DNA from: VMDJ01 sp038144195
GTDB taxonomy: Bacteria > Pseudomonadota > Gammaproteobacteria > Chromatiales > Chromatiaceae
Direction of reading: 5' to 3'
NCBI GenBank assembly: GCA_038144195.1
Contig: JAYQNH010000002.1
Location: forward strand, 1,178,001-1,242,000
DNA length: 64,000 bases
Part shown: piece by piece, positions 28,094-38,038 of the stretch
Numbering within the stretch: position 1 is the stretch's first letter
Layout: each line of letters begins with the position of its first letter
Program-made: the position numbers and the translations under genes
Notes under the pieces: model-generated
The model's input: the letters and a program-made list of their open reading frames with translations, nothing else
Told to the model about the DNA's origin: nothing
Databases searched by the model: none

Positions 28094-28374
28094 TCGTTGT
28101 CAGTGATTAAGCTATCGATGGCTATGCTGCCGTTGATGAGGTCTTCTTTTTGTTCGCGTGTTAGCTGCTTGATACGATGCTCTAGTTGAAGTGCGGGACC
28201 TTTCTCACCAATACAGGTTTGGAATTCGAGAGAAAGAGGGTCGCGACCTTTAGTGCGTTTAGCGCCTTTGCCTTGTTGGTGTTGCTCAAAGCGATTGTCG
28301 ACATCGGTGGTGATACCGGTATAGAGATCCCCATTTGCACAGCGCAAAATATACAGGTGCCAGTCTTTGCTCAT
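28090..28374 (-). CDS. GIY-YIG nuclease, YhbQ type
   Basis: The 94-aa protein has the GIY-YIG core with L-Y-I-L-R-C and L-Y-T-G-I-T-T-D-V in place of the first and second motif strands, then the catalytic R (N-R-F-E-Q-H-Q) and a late E/R-rich helix L-E-H-R-I-K. It belongs to the short YhbQ/UPF0213 group, which has structure-specific DNA endonuclease activity in some members. Its start overlaps the stop of the 28371 gene (4 bp), so the two are translationally coupled. Confidence 0.85.
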   Translation of the reverse strand: MSKDWHLYILRCANGDLYTGITTDVDNRFEQHQQGKGAKRTKGRDPLSLEFQTCIGEKGPALQLEHRIKQLTREQKEDLINGSIAIDSLITDND

Positions 28375-28751
28375 GCCTGAATGCCAAGAGCATCCATCAT
28401 CATGTCCTCCCGCAAGGGCAGTCGAATCACCGCATGCAGAGGAAAAAGCTCGGCTAACTTTTGTACGTGTGGATATTCGCGCGGTTGCACTAAAACGATG
28501 ATTTTTGCCTCTGGCGCATATTTGCGTTGGCTATGCAGAAACACATCAAGGTTGCTCACGTTCACACCAGCGTAATTGTTGCCATAGCCATAAAAGAATT
28601 CAGCCACCACAAAGTCAGGCTTTTCTTTTTTAAGCGCGCTAATGGCTTTGCGTTGTGAGTTGAACTTCAGCTGGTTAAAACCGTATCGCTTATAAAACTT
28701 GCTCAGGTCGGGATGAGCAGGCGATTCGATGATGGAATAAAGCGTTGTCAT
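28371..28751 (-). CDS. Hypothetical protein, paralogue of the 34946 gene
   Basis: This 126-aa protein aligns along its whole length with the one at 34946-35314. Both open with L-x-S-I-I-E, then Y-K-x-x-G-F, S-Q-R-K-A, P-D-x-V-V-A-E-like and S-N-L. The strand pattern (x-P-D-F-V-V-A-E, I-I-V-L-V-Q-P) resembles a degenerate response-regulator receiver domain without the phospho-acceptor Asp. The fold is inferred and the function unknown. It is coupled to the GIY-YIG gene. Confidence 0.68.
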   Translation of the reverse strand: MTTLYSIIESPAHPDLSKFYKRYGFNQLKFNSQRKAISALKKEKPDFVVAEFFYGYGNNYAGVNVSNLDVFLHSQRKYAPEAKIIVLVQPREYPHVQKLAELFPLHAVIRLPLREDMMMDALGIQA

Positions 28752-28785
28752 GGCGCGCTAGGATACCCCAGAGCGCACAACAAGT

Positions 28786-28977
28786 TTAATCGATGTATCG
28801 AAAGGTAACGCTGGGTGACCAACGTGTCGCTGAGTAGTTGGTTTGATAGGTGTTTAGCTTTTGCGTCATCGTTTGTTCGTGATGACATTGTGGGCAGGTA
28901 AACCAAGACTGTAGGGTATTTTTTTCTTGTTCTTGTTCAGTCAGTTCCATCGGATGATGACAGTGGTGACAGTTCAC
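28786..28977 (-). CDS. Small zinc-ribbon protein
   Basis: From a GTG at 28977 (GGAG eight bases upstream) the 63-aa product reads N-C-H-H-C-H-H-P ... F-T-C-P-Q-C-H-H-E, a single four-Cys zinc ribbon. An upstream ATG at 29004 is possible but has no ribosome site. Function unknown. Confidence 0.6.
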   Translation of the reverse strand: MNCHHCHHPMELTEQEQEKNTLQSWFTCPQCHHEQTMTQKLNTYQTNYSATRWSPSVTFRYID

Positions 28978-29157
28978 AGAGAAAGCTCCAGTGAGGATGA
29001 ACAAATGCCCGAAGGCTATCGAGCCGAAGCTCGATGGTGTTTGGTGCTGAAGTGACCGCGCCTTCCCTAGGATGGTGGTCTAGGTGGACATTAAAAATGT
29101 CTTGCGAGAGTTAACGCAGCCCCTTCAGCATTGATCGAGATCGTTACGCGACCGTTA
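28978..29157. other. Intergenic region downstream of nrdB
   Basis: This stretch follows the nrdB stop on the minus strand. No gene, tRNA or clear terminator hairpin was seen. Confidence 0.3.
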
Positions 29158-30370
29158 TTAATCCCACTTCAGCGCGCCACCGGTTTGGTATTCGGTCACA
29201 CGAGTTTCAAAGAAGTTCTTTTCTTTGCGCATATTGGCTTGCTCGTCCAACCAAGGTAGTGTTGGCTCAGCACCTGGGAATGGTTCCTCGATACCTAAAC
29301 TCACAGCTCGACGGTTAGCGACATAGCGGAATTGGCCAATGTGTGCTTCTTTGCTGTAACCCAAGATTGGATCTCTGAGTAGGTAATCAGCATAAGTGCT
29401 TTCACAAGCTTCAGCTTCGTCCCACATCTCACGTAGCGCTTTAGGATCAGGCTGGATGTTTTCTTCAAACATGATCTGCTTAGCAACACGAATACCGAAA
29501 GATGCGTGTAGTACTTCATCGCGCATGATGTATTGCAACTGTTCTGCGGTGCCTTTCATTAAGCCACGACGCTGCAGCGAGAAGATTGGGCTAAAGCCGT
29601 TGTAGAACCAGCAGCCTTCGAAAATACCTGAGAAGAAGATGTAAGCCATCAAGAAGTTATGGAGCTCATCACGGTCATTCAGGTCGATGTCAGGACGGTA
29701 GTACAGAGTTCAAACGACGGTTAGCCATTTGGATCTTGCCGTTGATCTGTGGAACCACGCGGTAGCGGTTGTAAATCTCGCCTTGGTCAAGGCCAATTGA
29801 CTCGATGCAGTGCTGGTAAGTCCAGGTGTGCAAGGCTTCTTCGTACACTTGGCGTGCTTGGTAAATCTGTAGTTCAGGCGCTGACATCTTTTCCATAACC
29901 GCAAGACCGATGTTGCGCATCGCGAGAATGTCAGAGGTAGTCAAATAAGCCAGAACGTTTTCGTAAACGTGACGCTCTTCAAGCGTAAGCTTGTGGTGAT
30001 AATCGTGAACGTCTTGTGCCATGTTGATATCAAGCGGCGTCCAGTGATTACGGTTTGCGTTTAGGAAGTATTCCCATGCCCATGGGTACTTAAACGGTGC
30101 TAACTGGTTGATGTCAGTCATGCCGTTGATAACGCGCTTGTCATCTGAGTTAACTGGCTTCAGTTCAGATGGTGCAGGGGTATGCATCGGCTGGCCGTGA
30201 ATCGCAGCCTCTTGGCCAGATACCGCGGTCAATGCTTCAGATGGCTTAGGCGCCGGTGCTGAAACAGCTGAGTTTGCATCTTTAAGTGGGTTAGCTTCTT
30301 CTGAGATAGGCGCCTTCGATGGAGCTGAAGACGGATTGCTCAATGGTGCTAATGGGTCATCCCAGTTCAT
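29158..30370 (-). CDS. nrdB: Ribonucleotide reductase class I beta subunit (one frame break)
   Basis: NrdB houses the metal-radical cofactor that starts aerobic ribonucleotide reduction. The ligand spacing matches the classic class Ia set: Asp147 (T-T-S-D), Glu178 and His181 (E-E-A-L-H), and a tyrosine four residues on (Tyr185) where the radical is stored. The later ligands appear after the break in Y-I-M-R-D-E-V-L-H. The frame breaks near 29706, where R-R-L-N-S must continue to Y-Y-R-P-D-I-D-L. About 75 N-terminal residues are an Ala/Pro/Ser-rich extension of no obvious function. It lies 22 bp after nrdA. Confidence 0.92.
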
Positions 30371-30392
30371 TGGTTTTTCTCCTCAATTCTTC

Positions 30393-33290
30393 TTATTGGC
30401 ACGCTTCGCAATCTGGATCCAGAATGCTGCATGCTTTAGGCGCTGCGTTACCTGACTGAGATGCACTCAGCGCAAAGCTCGCGTCTGCGGTTTTAGAGCC
30501 ACTGTTTGGTGCAGCAGCTGATTTCTCCATATGGGTCGCACCCATTGAGCGGAGGTAGTAAGTGGTTTTTAGACCACGAACCCAAGCCAACTTGTATAAG
30601 TTGTCGAGTTTCTTGCCTGATGGCTCTGCCATGTACAGGTTCAAGCTCTGTGCTTGGTCAATCCACTTTTGACGGCGTGCACCAGCTTCAACCAACCAAC
30701 GTGGGTCAACTTCAAACGCTGAACGATAGATGGCTTTAAGGTCATCAGGGATACGATCAATTGGTAGGACTGAACCGTCGTAGTACTTCAGATCGTTAAC
30801 CATCACCTCGTCCCATAAGCCGCGGTCTTTCAGATCACGAACTAGGTATGGGTTAACGACGGTGAACTCACCTGAAAGATTCGATTTAACGAACAAGTTC
30901 TGATAAGTCGGCTCGATAGATTGGCTAACACCACAGATGTTTGAGATGGTCGCCGTTGGTGCGATCGCCATGGTGTTTGAGTTACGCATACCAACGGTTT
31001 AACGCGCTCGCGTAGATCATCCCAATCCAAGGTTTCGGTGGTGTCTGCTTGCAAGTACTTGCCACGGATCTCAGCAAGTTCACTTAATGAGTCGATTGGC
31101 AAAATGCCCTGGCTCCACAAAGAACCTTCAAAGCTAGAGTAACGACCACGCTCTTCAGCCAAATCAGTTGATGCTTTGATGGTGTAGTAAGACACAGCTT
31201 CCATTGAGTTGTCAGCGAAGGTAACGGCTTCTTCACTCGCGTAAGCCATGCGCATTTTGTACAGCGCATCTTGGAAACCCATGATGCCTAAGACCCACAG
31301 GACGGTGACGCAAGTTAGAGTTACGTGCTTGAGGAACGCTGTAGTAGTTGTACTCGATAACGTTATCCAACATGCGCATTGCGGTGTTGATAGTCTTTTC
31401 GAGTTTGGCTAAATCTACGCCTTCACCTTCAATGGTGTGTGCAGGTAGGTTAACTGAACCTAAGTTACACACTGCGATCTCAGCTTGATTGGTGTGCAGT
31501 GTGATCTCAGTACACAGGTTAGATGAGTGAACTACGCCAACGTGACGGTTGGTGTAACGAATGTTGCAAGGATCTTTAAAGGTTACCCATGGGTGACCTG
31601 TTTCGAACAACATGCCAAGCATCTTGCGCCATAGATCAACCGCCTTCACCTTCTTGTGAACACTGATTTCGCCTTTCGCAGCTTTCTCTTCGTAAGCAAC
31701 GTAAGCGGCTTCGAATTCTTTGCCGGTCAGGTCGTGTAGATCGGTGGTGTCGTTAGGCGTGAACAGAGTCCACTCTTGGTCTTCAGCAACACGTTGCATG
31801 AACAAGTCTGGGATCCAGTTTGCTGTGTTCATGTCGTGAGTACGACGACGGTCATCACCGGTGTTCTTACGAAGATCTAGGAACTCTTCGATATCGATGT
31901 GCCAGCTTTCAAGGTAGGCACAAACAGCACCTTTACGCTTACCACCTTGGTTAACCGCTACCGCGGTGTCGTTGGCTACTTTAAGGAAAGGCACAACACC
32001 TTGTGATTTACCGTTGGTACCTTTGATGTGTGCGCCTAAGCCACGAACGGGTGTCCAGTCGTTACCTAAGCCACCTGCATATTTAGAAAGTAATGCGTTG
32101 TCTTTGATGGCGCCGTAGATACCATCCAAATCGTCTGGAACGGTCGTTAGGTAGCAAGACGATAACTGAGGACGCAAGGTGCCAGAGTTGAATAGGGTAG
32201 GCGTTGAGCTCATAAAGTCGAAGCTAGAGAGCAGGTTGTAGAACTCAATCGCACGACCTTCGCGATCGATCTCGTTGATGGCTAAGCCCATCGCAACGCG
32301 CATAAAGAATGCTTGTGGCAATTCAAAAGCGCGTGTCGTCAGAGTGAATGAAATAACGATCAAAGAGGGTTTGCAAACCAAGGTAAGTAAATTGCAAGTC
32401 ACGGTTTGCATCCATCGCTTGGCCCAGACGCTCAAGGTCGTATTGCGCAAGACGTGGGTCGAGCAGTTCAAGTTCAACCGCACGATGTACGTAGTTCTTG
32501 AAATAGCTTGGGTACAAATTAGCCATCTCAGCTTGGGTTGCAACATTGGTATCCATGCCAAGGAAGCCCAATGCATCAAAGCGCAGTGAGTCCATTAGCA
32601 AGCGAGCTGCAGCGTAAGAATAGTTAGGCTCTTTCTCGATCAAGGTGCGAGAGCTCATCACCAGGGTGTTAGCTACGTCTTTTTCTTTGATGCCGTCGAA
32701 AAGGTTGCGACAGGTGTCATCAAAGATCGATTGTTCAGTAACGCCTTCAAGACCGTCACAGGCCTCTGAAATCAGTGCGCGTAAACGATTCACATCCAGT
32801 GGTTTGGTGCTACCGTCGATTGCGGTCACATTCACTAGATGCTCTTCTGTTCTTCAGTAACTTCTTCTTGGCGCTTGCGCTTTTGTTCTTCGCGATAAAG
32901 TACGTAAGCACGAGCAATTTTGTGCTCACCACCACGCATTAGAGCCAATTCAACTTGGTCTTGTACGTCTTCAATGTGAACCTGGCCGCCCTCTGGAATG
33001 CGGCGACTAATGGTGTCGACAACGCTCTTGGTCAGTTCGCGAACGGTGTCGTGAATACGCGATGACGCTGCGGCTTTGCCACCTTCAACTGCTAGGAAGG
33101 CCTTGGTCATCGCGACAGCGATTTTATTGGCATCGAAGTTGGTGACTTTTCCGTTACGGCGAATAATTCCGAAGTTTACGGATGGGCCGAAATCGGCACG
33201 TTTTGCTGCAGCAATGGGCTCTTCGGTTGGTGGGACAGCAAAATCTTCAGGGTTGGTGACCTGATCTGCGGTTGATGTTTCCACAGTCAT
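30393..33290 (-). CDS. nrdA: Ribonucleotide reductase class I alpha subunit (four frame breaks)
   Basis: NrdA reduces ribonucleoside diphosphates. The ATG at 33290 has a perfect GGAGGA site. The pieces run in order: a first ATP-cone (F-G-I-I-R-R-N-G-K-V-T), a second ATP-cone (V-T-A-I-D-G-S-T-K-P-L), the catalytic barrel with S-S-C-Y-L, G-G-L-G-N-D-W-T-P, S-S-N-L-C-T-E-I and A-I-A-P-T-A-T-I-S, and a C-terminal C-x-x-C-like tail (D-P-D-C-E-A-C-Q). Breaks lie near 32835, 32327, 31290 and 31000. Two ATP-cones resemble the pseudomonad type. Losing this gene would be lethal, so the breaks are read as sequence errors. Confidence 0.92.
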
Positions 33291-33404
33291 GTATTCCTCC
33301 AAAAAATTGGTACTTAGCAGTATTTTTGTAGTTTTTGAGGAACTGGTGCGAGTCGTGCACAGAATGCGTGGCGTTCAGCCTTGAACGGGTCCCCATTGAA
33401 TGAA

Positions 33405-33420
33405 TCGCAATATATATGTT
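33405..33420. promoter_or_regulatory. NrdR box 1 (proximal, imperfect)
   Basis: TCGCAATATATATGTT fits the NrdR consensus acaCwAtATaTwGtgt at its core but lacks the conserved G. Its centre is 32 bp from box 2, the spacing usual for tandem NrdR boxes. Confidence 0.6.
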
Positions 33421-33436
33421 TTTGGGGGCTAGTCAA

Positions 33437-33452
33437 CCACAACATATTGTGT
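33437..33452. promoter_or_regulatory. NrdR box 2 (near-perfect)
   Basis: CCACAACATATTGTGT read on the minus strand is ACACAATATGTTGTGG, a near-perfect NrdR box. NrdR represses nrd genes when dATP is high. Confidence 0.78.
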
Positions 33453-33560
33453 GTAAAAGCTGTGGAAAACTGTTCAGTAACTGTGAATAATTTGGGTGTA
33501 AACTGGGAAAAATCCTCACTTTCAATGGCTTAGGTTATCTAGTATGGTGTAAAACTCAAA

Positions 33561-33576
33561 ACACAATATGTTGTGT
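33561..33576. promoter_or_regulatory. NrdR box 3 (distal, perfect)
   Basis: ACACAATATGTTGTGT matches the consensus at all conserved positions and nearly repeats box 2 in inverse orientation, 124 bp further upstream of nrdA. Confidence 0.72.
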
Positions 33577-33670
33577 TTTCGAATCTATCTTGACCACTAA
33601 TAGAAAAATTCAATAAGCCCATTTGCTAATAAAGAATCCGCTTATATTCTTTAATTTAGATAAAACATGA

Positions 33671-34168
33671 TTAATCAGACGCCATCAATTGATCAATGGT
33701 CTGAGCAAGCTCTGCTTTCTCAATAGGGCCCAGATGCAATTTGCGCATTTCACCTTTGGGATCGACAAAAAAGGTGCTGGGCAAGCCTTTGAGGGAGAGC
33801 TGATTGCCTTCACGGTCGATGAAGAAATCCAGTGGGATGCCGTCGCCGTTATATTTCACATGTGGGAATGCTGAAACCTTCAGCGTGGCGAGAAATGACC
33901 GTGTGTCTTCAGCGGTGGTTTCTTCAAAGTTCACCCCAATGAACTGCACCTCGGGTTTCTCTTGAGCAAGGCTGTCAAAGTCGGGTAGTTCTTTCACACA
34001 AGGAGAACACCATGAGGCCCAGAAATTGATCACCACCCATTTACCGCGATGATCACTCAGCGACATGGGCTTGCCATCAAGTCCTTGTAGGGTGAAATCG
34101 ACAGGCTTTGCTTGCACATTGAAGGCAAGGCAAACCAGCAGGGCAAGGGTGATTCGGATCATTTTCAT
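33671..34168 (-). CDS. TlpA-like periplasmic thiol:disulfide protein
   Basis: The 165-aa product has a signal peptide (M-K-M-I-R-I-T-L-A-L-L-V-C-L-A-F-N-V-Q-A) and a TlpA/ResA-type thioredoxin domain with the active site W-A-S-W-C-S-P-C at about residues 50-57 and the loop L-P-S-T-F-F-V-D, which holds the cis-Pro. Such proteins reduce apocytochrome c thiols or other periplasmic disulfides, which fits an organism that makes DsrJ and other c-type cytochromes. The W-C-S-P-C motif is slightly unusual (W-C-x-P-C with Ser). Confidence 0.85.
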   Translation of the reverse strand: MKMIRITLALLVCLAFNVQAKPVDFTLQGLDGKPMSLSDHRGKWVVINFWASWCSPCVKELPDFDSLAQEKPEVQFIGVNFEETTAEDTRSFLATLKVSAFPHVKYNGDGIPLDFFIDREGNQLSLKGLPSTFFVDPKGEMRKLHLGPIEKAELAQTIDQLMASD

Positions 34169-34324
34169 GGTTGCGTCTCTAATAGTTTTGAAATGTTATA
34201 GATGTGCTTAACGGTACAGTGCTCTATTCTTGAGTTCATTTTGCGCCAATAGTTCCGGACAAAACGGGGTAAAACTCACGGAATAAATCAGCGACAATAG
34301 GAAACTGACGTTTTGGAGTCCAGT

Positions 34325-34946
34325 ATGTCGAATCCTTTTCCGGTTGATCGAAAGATCATACCGCCAGCGACGTTTAAAGAGATAAAGCCCAATACTTTCA
34401 TCTACGAGCGTCCTAATACCATTCCCAAAGACTGGTGTGATGAGATCGTGCGTCGATTTGAAGCGCAGCCAGAACATCATAAGAAAGGTGTGATTGGTCA
34501 GCAGGGCGGTTTGGATACTGGCATCAAACGCACCATGGATATGGTGATCAGTGACAAAGATGACTGGTCTGATATTGATCAGGTGTTTTTCCGCTGCATA
34601 GGTGCGGCTATGCAGGAGATGAAACAAAGCTTTCCGTTTTTTCACTGGCCCCTTTAAAGACTTGGGTTATCAAATTCAACGTTATCAACCCGGTGAGTTC
34701 TACCACTGGCATGTCGATGGGGGCAGTCATGATTTTGCGGATCGTCAGTTGGTAGCAATTTGGTATCTGAATGATGTGCCGGTTGAGGCCGGTGGTGCGA
34801 CACAGTTTTTATATCAAGATGTCAGTGTGCAGCCTGAAGCGGGCAAGATGGTATTGTTCCCACCTTTCTGGACACATGAGCATCGCGCACAAGAGCTAAC
34901 GGCCGGTGTGAAGTACATTGCGACCACCTGGGTTGTATTTCGTTAA
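34325..34946 (+). CDS. 2-oxoglutarate/Fe(II) oxygenase, prolyl-4-hydroxylase type (one frame break)
   Basis: The ATG at 34325 has T-T-G-G-A-G as ribosome site. The first frame runs to about 34641, where a run of six T (five expected) breaks it. The second gives F-Y-H-W-H-V-D-G-G (His-x-Asp), G-G-A-T-Q-F-L-Y, M-V-L-F-P-P-F-W-T-H-E-H-R (distal His) and V-K-Y-I-A-T-T-W. This is the P4H/PKHD oxygenase core. The corrected length is about 206 aa. The stop overlaps the next start (TAATG). Substrate unknown. Confidence 0.82.
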
Positions 34947-35314
34947 TGCCAAGCTTGTTATCAATTATTGAGTTGGGCGGTTATCCCAACCTGCAGCCTT
35001 TGTATAAAAGTATGGGTTTTGACGTTGAGCTGCTGACATCACAACGCAAAGCACGTAGCTATCTCAAGGCGAATAGTCCGGATGTGATTGTGGCTGAATA
35101 TAACGCGCAGTCCGATTTTCGTGATCGTAGTTCTAACTTGGAAACATTGGTTGCGGTATTGCAGAAAAAGCCTGCAACCAAGCTGCTGGTTTTTTATTTA
35201 CCGGAACAGCAAGATCGATTCGATGTGTTCTGCCAATCGCATCACGTTGATCATGCGATTGCCTTTCCGATCACCGAAGAGAAAGTCCAATCTGCATTGA
35301 TGGCCTTAGGCTAA
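34946..35314 (+). CDS. Hypothetical protein, paralogue of the 28371 gene
   Basis: The 122-aa protein shares the opening L-S-I-I-E, Y-K-S-M-G-F, S-Q-R-K-A and S-P-D-V-I-V-A-E with the gene at 28371. It is translationally coupled to a P4H-type oxygenase, while its paralogue is coupled to a GIY-YIG nuclease. A degenerate receiver-like alpha/beta fold is inferred. No catalytic motif seen. Confidence 0.68.
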   Translation: MPSLLSIIELGGYPNLQPLYKSMGFDVELLTSQRKARSYLKANSPDVIVAEYNAQSDFRDRSSNLETLVAVLQKKPATKLLVFYLPEQQDRFDVFCQSHHVDHAIAFPITEEKVQSALMALG

Positions 35315-36863
35315 GCGATCATCCGCAACGTGATATTTCGGATCTTCCATCACGTTCACTTCAACCAAGTCACCCGCTTGAGTGAGTAGCTCGCGACATT
35401 CTTCATTTAAGTGGCGCAAATGCACTTGCTTACCGGCACGTTGGTAACGTTCTGCCAGTGAATCGATCGCTTCAATGCCGGAGTGATCAACAACGCGTGC
35501 ACCTGCAAAATCGATAATCACATCTTGAGGGTCATTCTTAGGATCAAAGATCGCTTGAAAGTGAGAAACAGAGCCAAAGAACAGCGGACCTTTTAAGTTG
35601 TACACCTTGCTGCCATTCTCGAGCAGGTCGGAGGTCGCTTGCATTTGCTTGGCGTGTTCCCAGGCAAAGACAAGTGCTGAAACGATAACGCCAACAACGA
35701 CGGCAACGGCGAGATCAGATGCCACGGTCACTGCAGTCACTAAGATGGCAACAAAAATATCAGCTTTAGGGACCTTGCCAAATAAGCGCAAGCTAGCCCA
35801 TTCAAAGGTGCCGAGTACCACGATGAACATCACTCCTACCAATGCAGCGACTGGAATCATTTCGATTAAGCTCGAGGCGACCAAGATGAATAGCAAAAGG
35901 AACAGCGCGGCGCTGATGCCGGATAAGCGACCACGACCACCTGAATTAATGTTGATCATCGACTGACCAATCATTGCGCAACCGCCCATGCCACCAAAGA
36001 AACCGTTAACGGAATTTGCCACGCCTTGACCGACACATTCTTTATTGCCGCGACCGCGTGTCTCAGTGATCTCGTCAATTAAGGTCAGTGTTAATAAAGA
36101 TTCGATTAAACCGACGCCGGCTAAGATGATGCTGTAAGGCAAAATGATCTCAAGCGTTTCCCACGTGAGTGGCACAGCTGGGATGCTAAAGCTCGGTAAG
36201 ACCGCCAGCAATGGTTGCATTGGCATCGCCAGTCATATCGCGTAATACATCCACGACTGAACGTGTATCGAGGTCCAAGCCAATTACGATTAAGGTGACG
36301 GTGACGATCGCAGCTAGCGATGCTGGAATAGCAGAGGTTAGCTTGGGTAAAAAGTGAATGATCGCCATAGTCAGTGCAATCAAGCCAAGCATCAGTGCCA
36401 TTTGATCAGAGGGGAGCCAGTGCAAGCTGCCATCAGCGGCAGTGAATTGGAATTGCTTCATCTGCGCGAGGAAGATCACGATGGCTAAGCCATTTACAAA
36501 ACCCAACATGACAGGGTGTGGCACTAAGCGAATGAACTTGCCGAGATGGAATACGCCGGCGAGTATTTGAATCACGCCCGTTAGTAAGACAGCTGCAAAT
36601 AGATACTGCACGCCGTGAGTGGCAACTAAGGCCACCATGACCACTGCCATTGCGCCAGTTGCACCTGAGATCATGCCGGGGCGACCGCCGATCAATGCAG
36701 TGATCAAACCCATCATAAAGGCGCCATACAGACCAACGAGTGGTTCAACACCAGCAACAAAGGCAAAAGCAACAGCTTCAGGGACAAGCGCTAAGGCAAC
36801 AGTCAGGCCTGATAAGACATCATTTTTAACGCATTGCTTGCCAGGGCAGGTGAGATTGAACAT
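35306..36863 (-). CDS. SulP-family anion transporter with STAS domain (one frame break)
   Basis: SulP proteins carry sulfate, bicarbonate or dicarboxylates across the inner membrane. The first frame (from 36863) gives the N-terminal membrane half with A-L-A-L-V-P-E-A-V-A-F-A and G-L-Y-G-A-F. It breaks near 36200. The second gives the remaining helices (N-S-V-N-G-F-F-G-G-M-G-G-C-A-M-I-G-Q) and the STAS domain, with the conserved D-H-S-G-I-E-A-I. The corrected length is about 518 aa. In a sulfur oxidiser sulfate export is attractive, but the transported ion cannot be read from the sequence. Confidence 0.88.
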
Positions 36864-36978
36864 GCGGCTCTCTTATATCGATTTCGCTTGAAAGCCGCGC
36901 ATTATACAGAGGGTGAGAAATTATTTCGGAAGGGGCGGTTGAGGAAAAAGGCGATCAAAGGATCGCCTAAAGTATTCT

Positions 36979-37308
36979 TCAGTTACAACCTTCGTCTTCC
37001 ATCACGTAGCCAGTTGATGAGGACCTTGACGGATAGGCAGTGTTTACGAACATAAAATGTTCTATTCGATCGAAGTTATTCATGGCTTGTTCGACATGCG
37101 CAAGCTTCATCCCATCGTAGATATAAACAATGTTGTGTTTTCTCTCGAATTCGAGGGTGGCTTCGTCAGGATTGTTCAACTTTGAGTTTTTCCAGTCGTA
37201 CAGGGCTTGATTGGATAGATCCGCTTCGATGACCTCGGCGGCCGCAGTAGAGTCGTCAGGGTAATTGTTGAAGCGAGTAATGATGCAGCTAAAACTCGAT
37301 TAAAACAT
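36979..37308 (-). CDS. Hypothetical secreted small protein (probably two frame breaks)
   Basis: The C-terminal part reads continuously from about T-R-F-N-N-Y-P-D-D-S-T through V-Y-I-Y-D-G-M-K-L-A-H-V-E-Q to the stop, with no start codon in frame. An ATG at 37308 with AGAGG upstream, minus one T of a TTTT run, gives M-F-N-R-V-L-A-A-S-L-L-A-S, a signal-peptide-like start. A second shift near 37262 joins it to the body. If so, it is an exported protein of about 109 aa. The function is unknown and the model uncertain. Confidence 0.4.
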
Positions 37309-37455
37309 GTGCAATGCCTCTTTTTTGTGTGATGGTGGAATTCAAAAATAGGCCTAAAAAAAGAACCTGCACGGACTTTTTGCCACATGTTCAATATTTC
37401 TGATATTTCGCTAAGTCATCAAAAAATAACGAATTTTCAGAAATTTTTAGGGAGA

Positions 37456-37478
37456 CTGTAATCTGTAATTACAGTCGT
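37456..37478. repeat. Perfect 9-bp inverted repeat upstream of the small secreted gene
   Basis: GACTGTAAT and ATTACAGTC are separated by five bases. No T run follows on either strand, so an operator or a small RNA stem is more likely than a terminator. Confidence 0.45.
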
Positions 37479-37674
37479 TAAGGGTTCGCTGCATTATTTA
37501 TTGCTGAACTTAAATGGCTGATGTTTTTAAACAATCTGGTTGTTGTTATTTGAGGATGTGATTTAGCCAAAAGCAGGAAAAAAATCGGAAACGCGATTTT
37601 TGATTATTAGGGGTTATTGTTGGCTCTCACAGGAACTTAATTCCTAAAAAATGACCTTGGTGTTGTTTCAAAGG

Positions 37675-38037
37675 TTAAGTTAAGGGAACAGGTTTGGCGC
37701 CAAGACGTTCTGCGATCTCTTCGATTTGTTGGCGCGGTGGATAGCTATTGGGATTCGCTGCTAGGTAGTCATTCCATTGCGCAAACTCATCTGCAAGGTG
37801 AGGGTCGGTGTTATGGCAGCCGAGCACACGAATACGGTAGTCACCGATGCGCCAAGGGCCATCGCCTTGTAGTTCACCTTTGATCAAATGTGCAGCTTTA
37901 CCGGGTGAGGATTGATGCCAAAAGAGATCGAGATAGAGTAAGCCGTGTGGATGTGTGAAGCAGGCGGCTGCAATATGCTCCTTACCATCAGGATCACGAA
38001 TGACCAAAGGTGAGGTCATGTGATCAATGATCGCCAT
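37675..38037 (-). CDS. Hypothetical protein, 120 aa
   Basis: A soluble protein with several His residues (C-F-T-H-P-H-G-L-L-Y-L-D-L-F-W-H) and a mid W-R-I-G-D-Y-R-I-R-V-L-G-C. No family is recognised and no membrane segment is present. Its start is 2 bp from the stop of the next upstream gene, so it is probably cotranscribed with it. Confidence 0.6.
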   Translation of the reverse strand: MAIIDHMTSPLVIRDPDGKEHIAAACFTHPHGLLYLDLFWHQSSPGKAAHLIKGELQGDGPWRIGDYRIRVLGCHNTDPHLADEFAQWNDYLAANPNSYPPRQQIEEIAERLGAKPVPLT

Positions 38038-38038
38038 G

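Larger units (their letters stand above)
33291..33670. other. nrdAB promoter region
   Basis: A 380-bp AT-rich region upstream of nrdA with no gene. It holds three NrdR-box-like palindromes, listed separately. The convergence of these with nrdA explains the gap. Confidence 0.6.
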
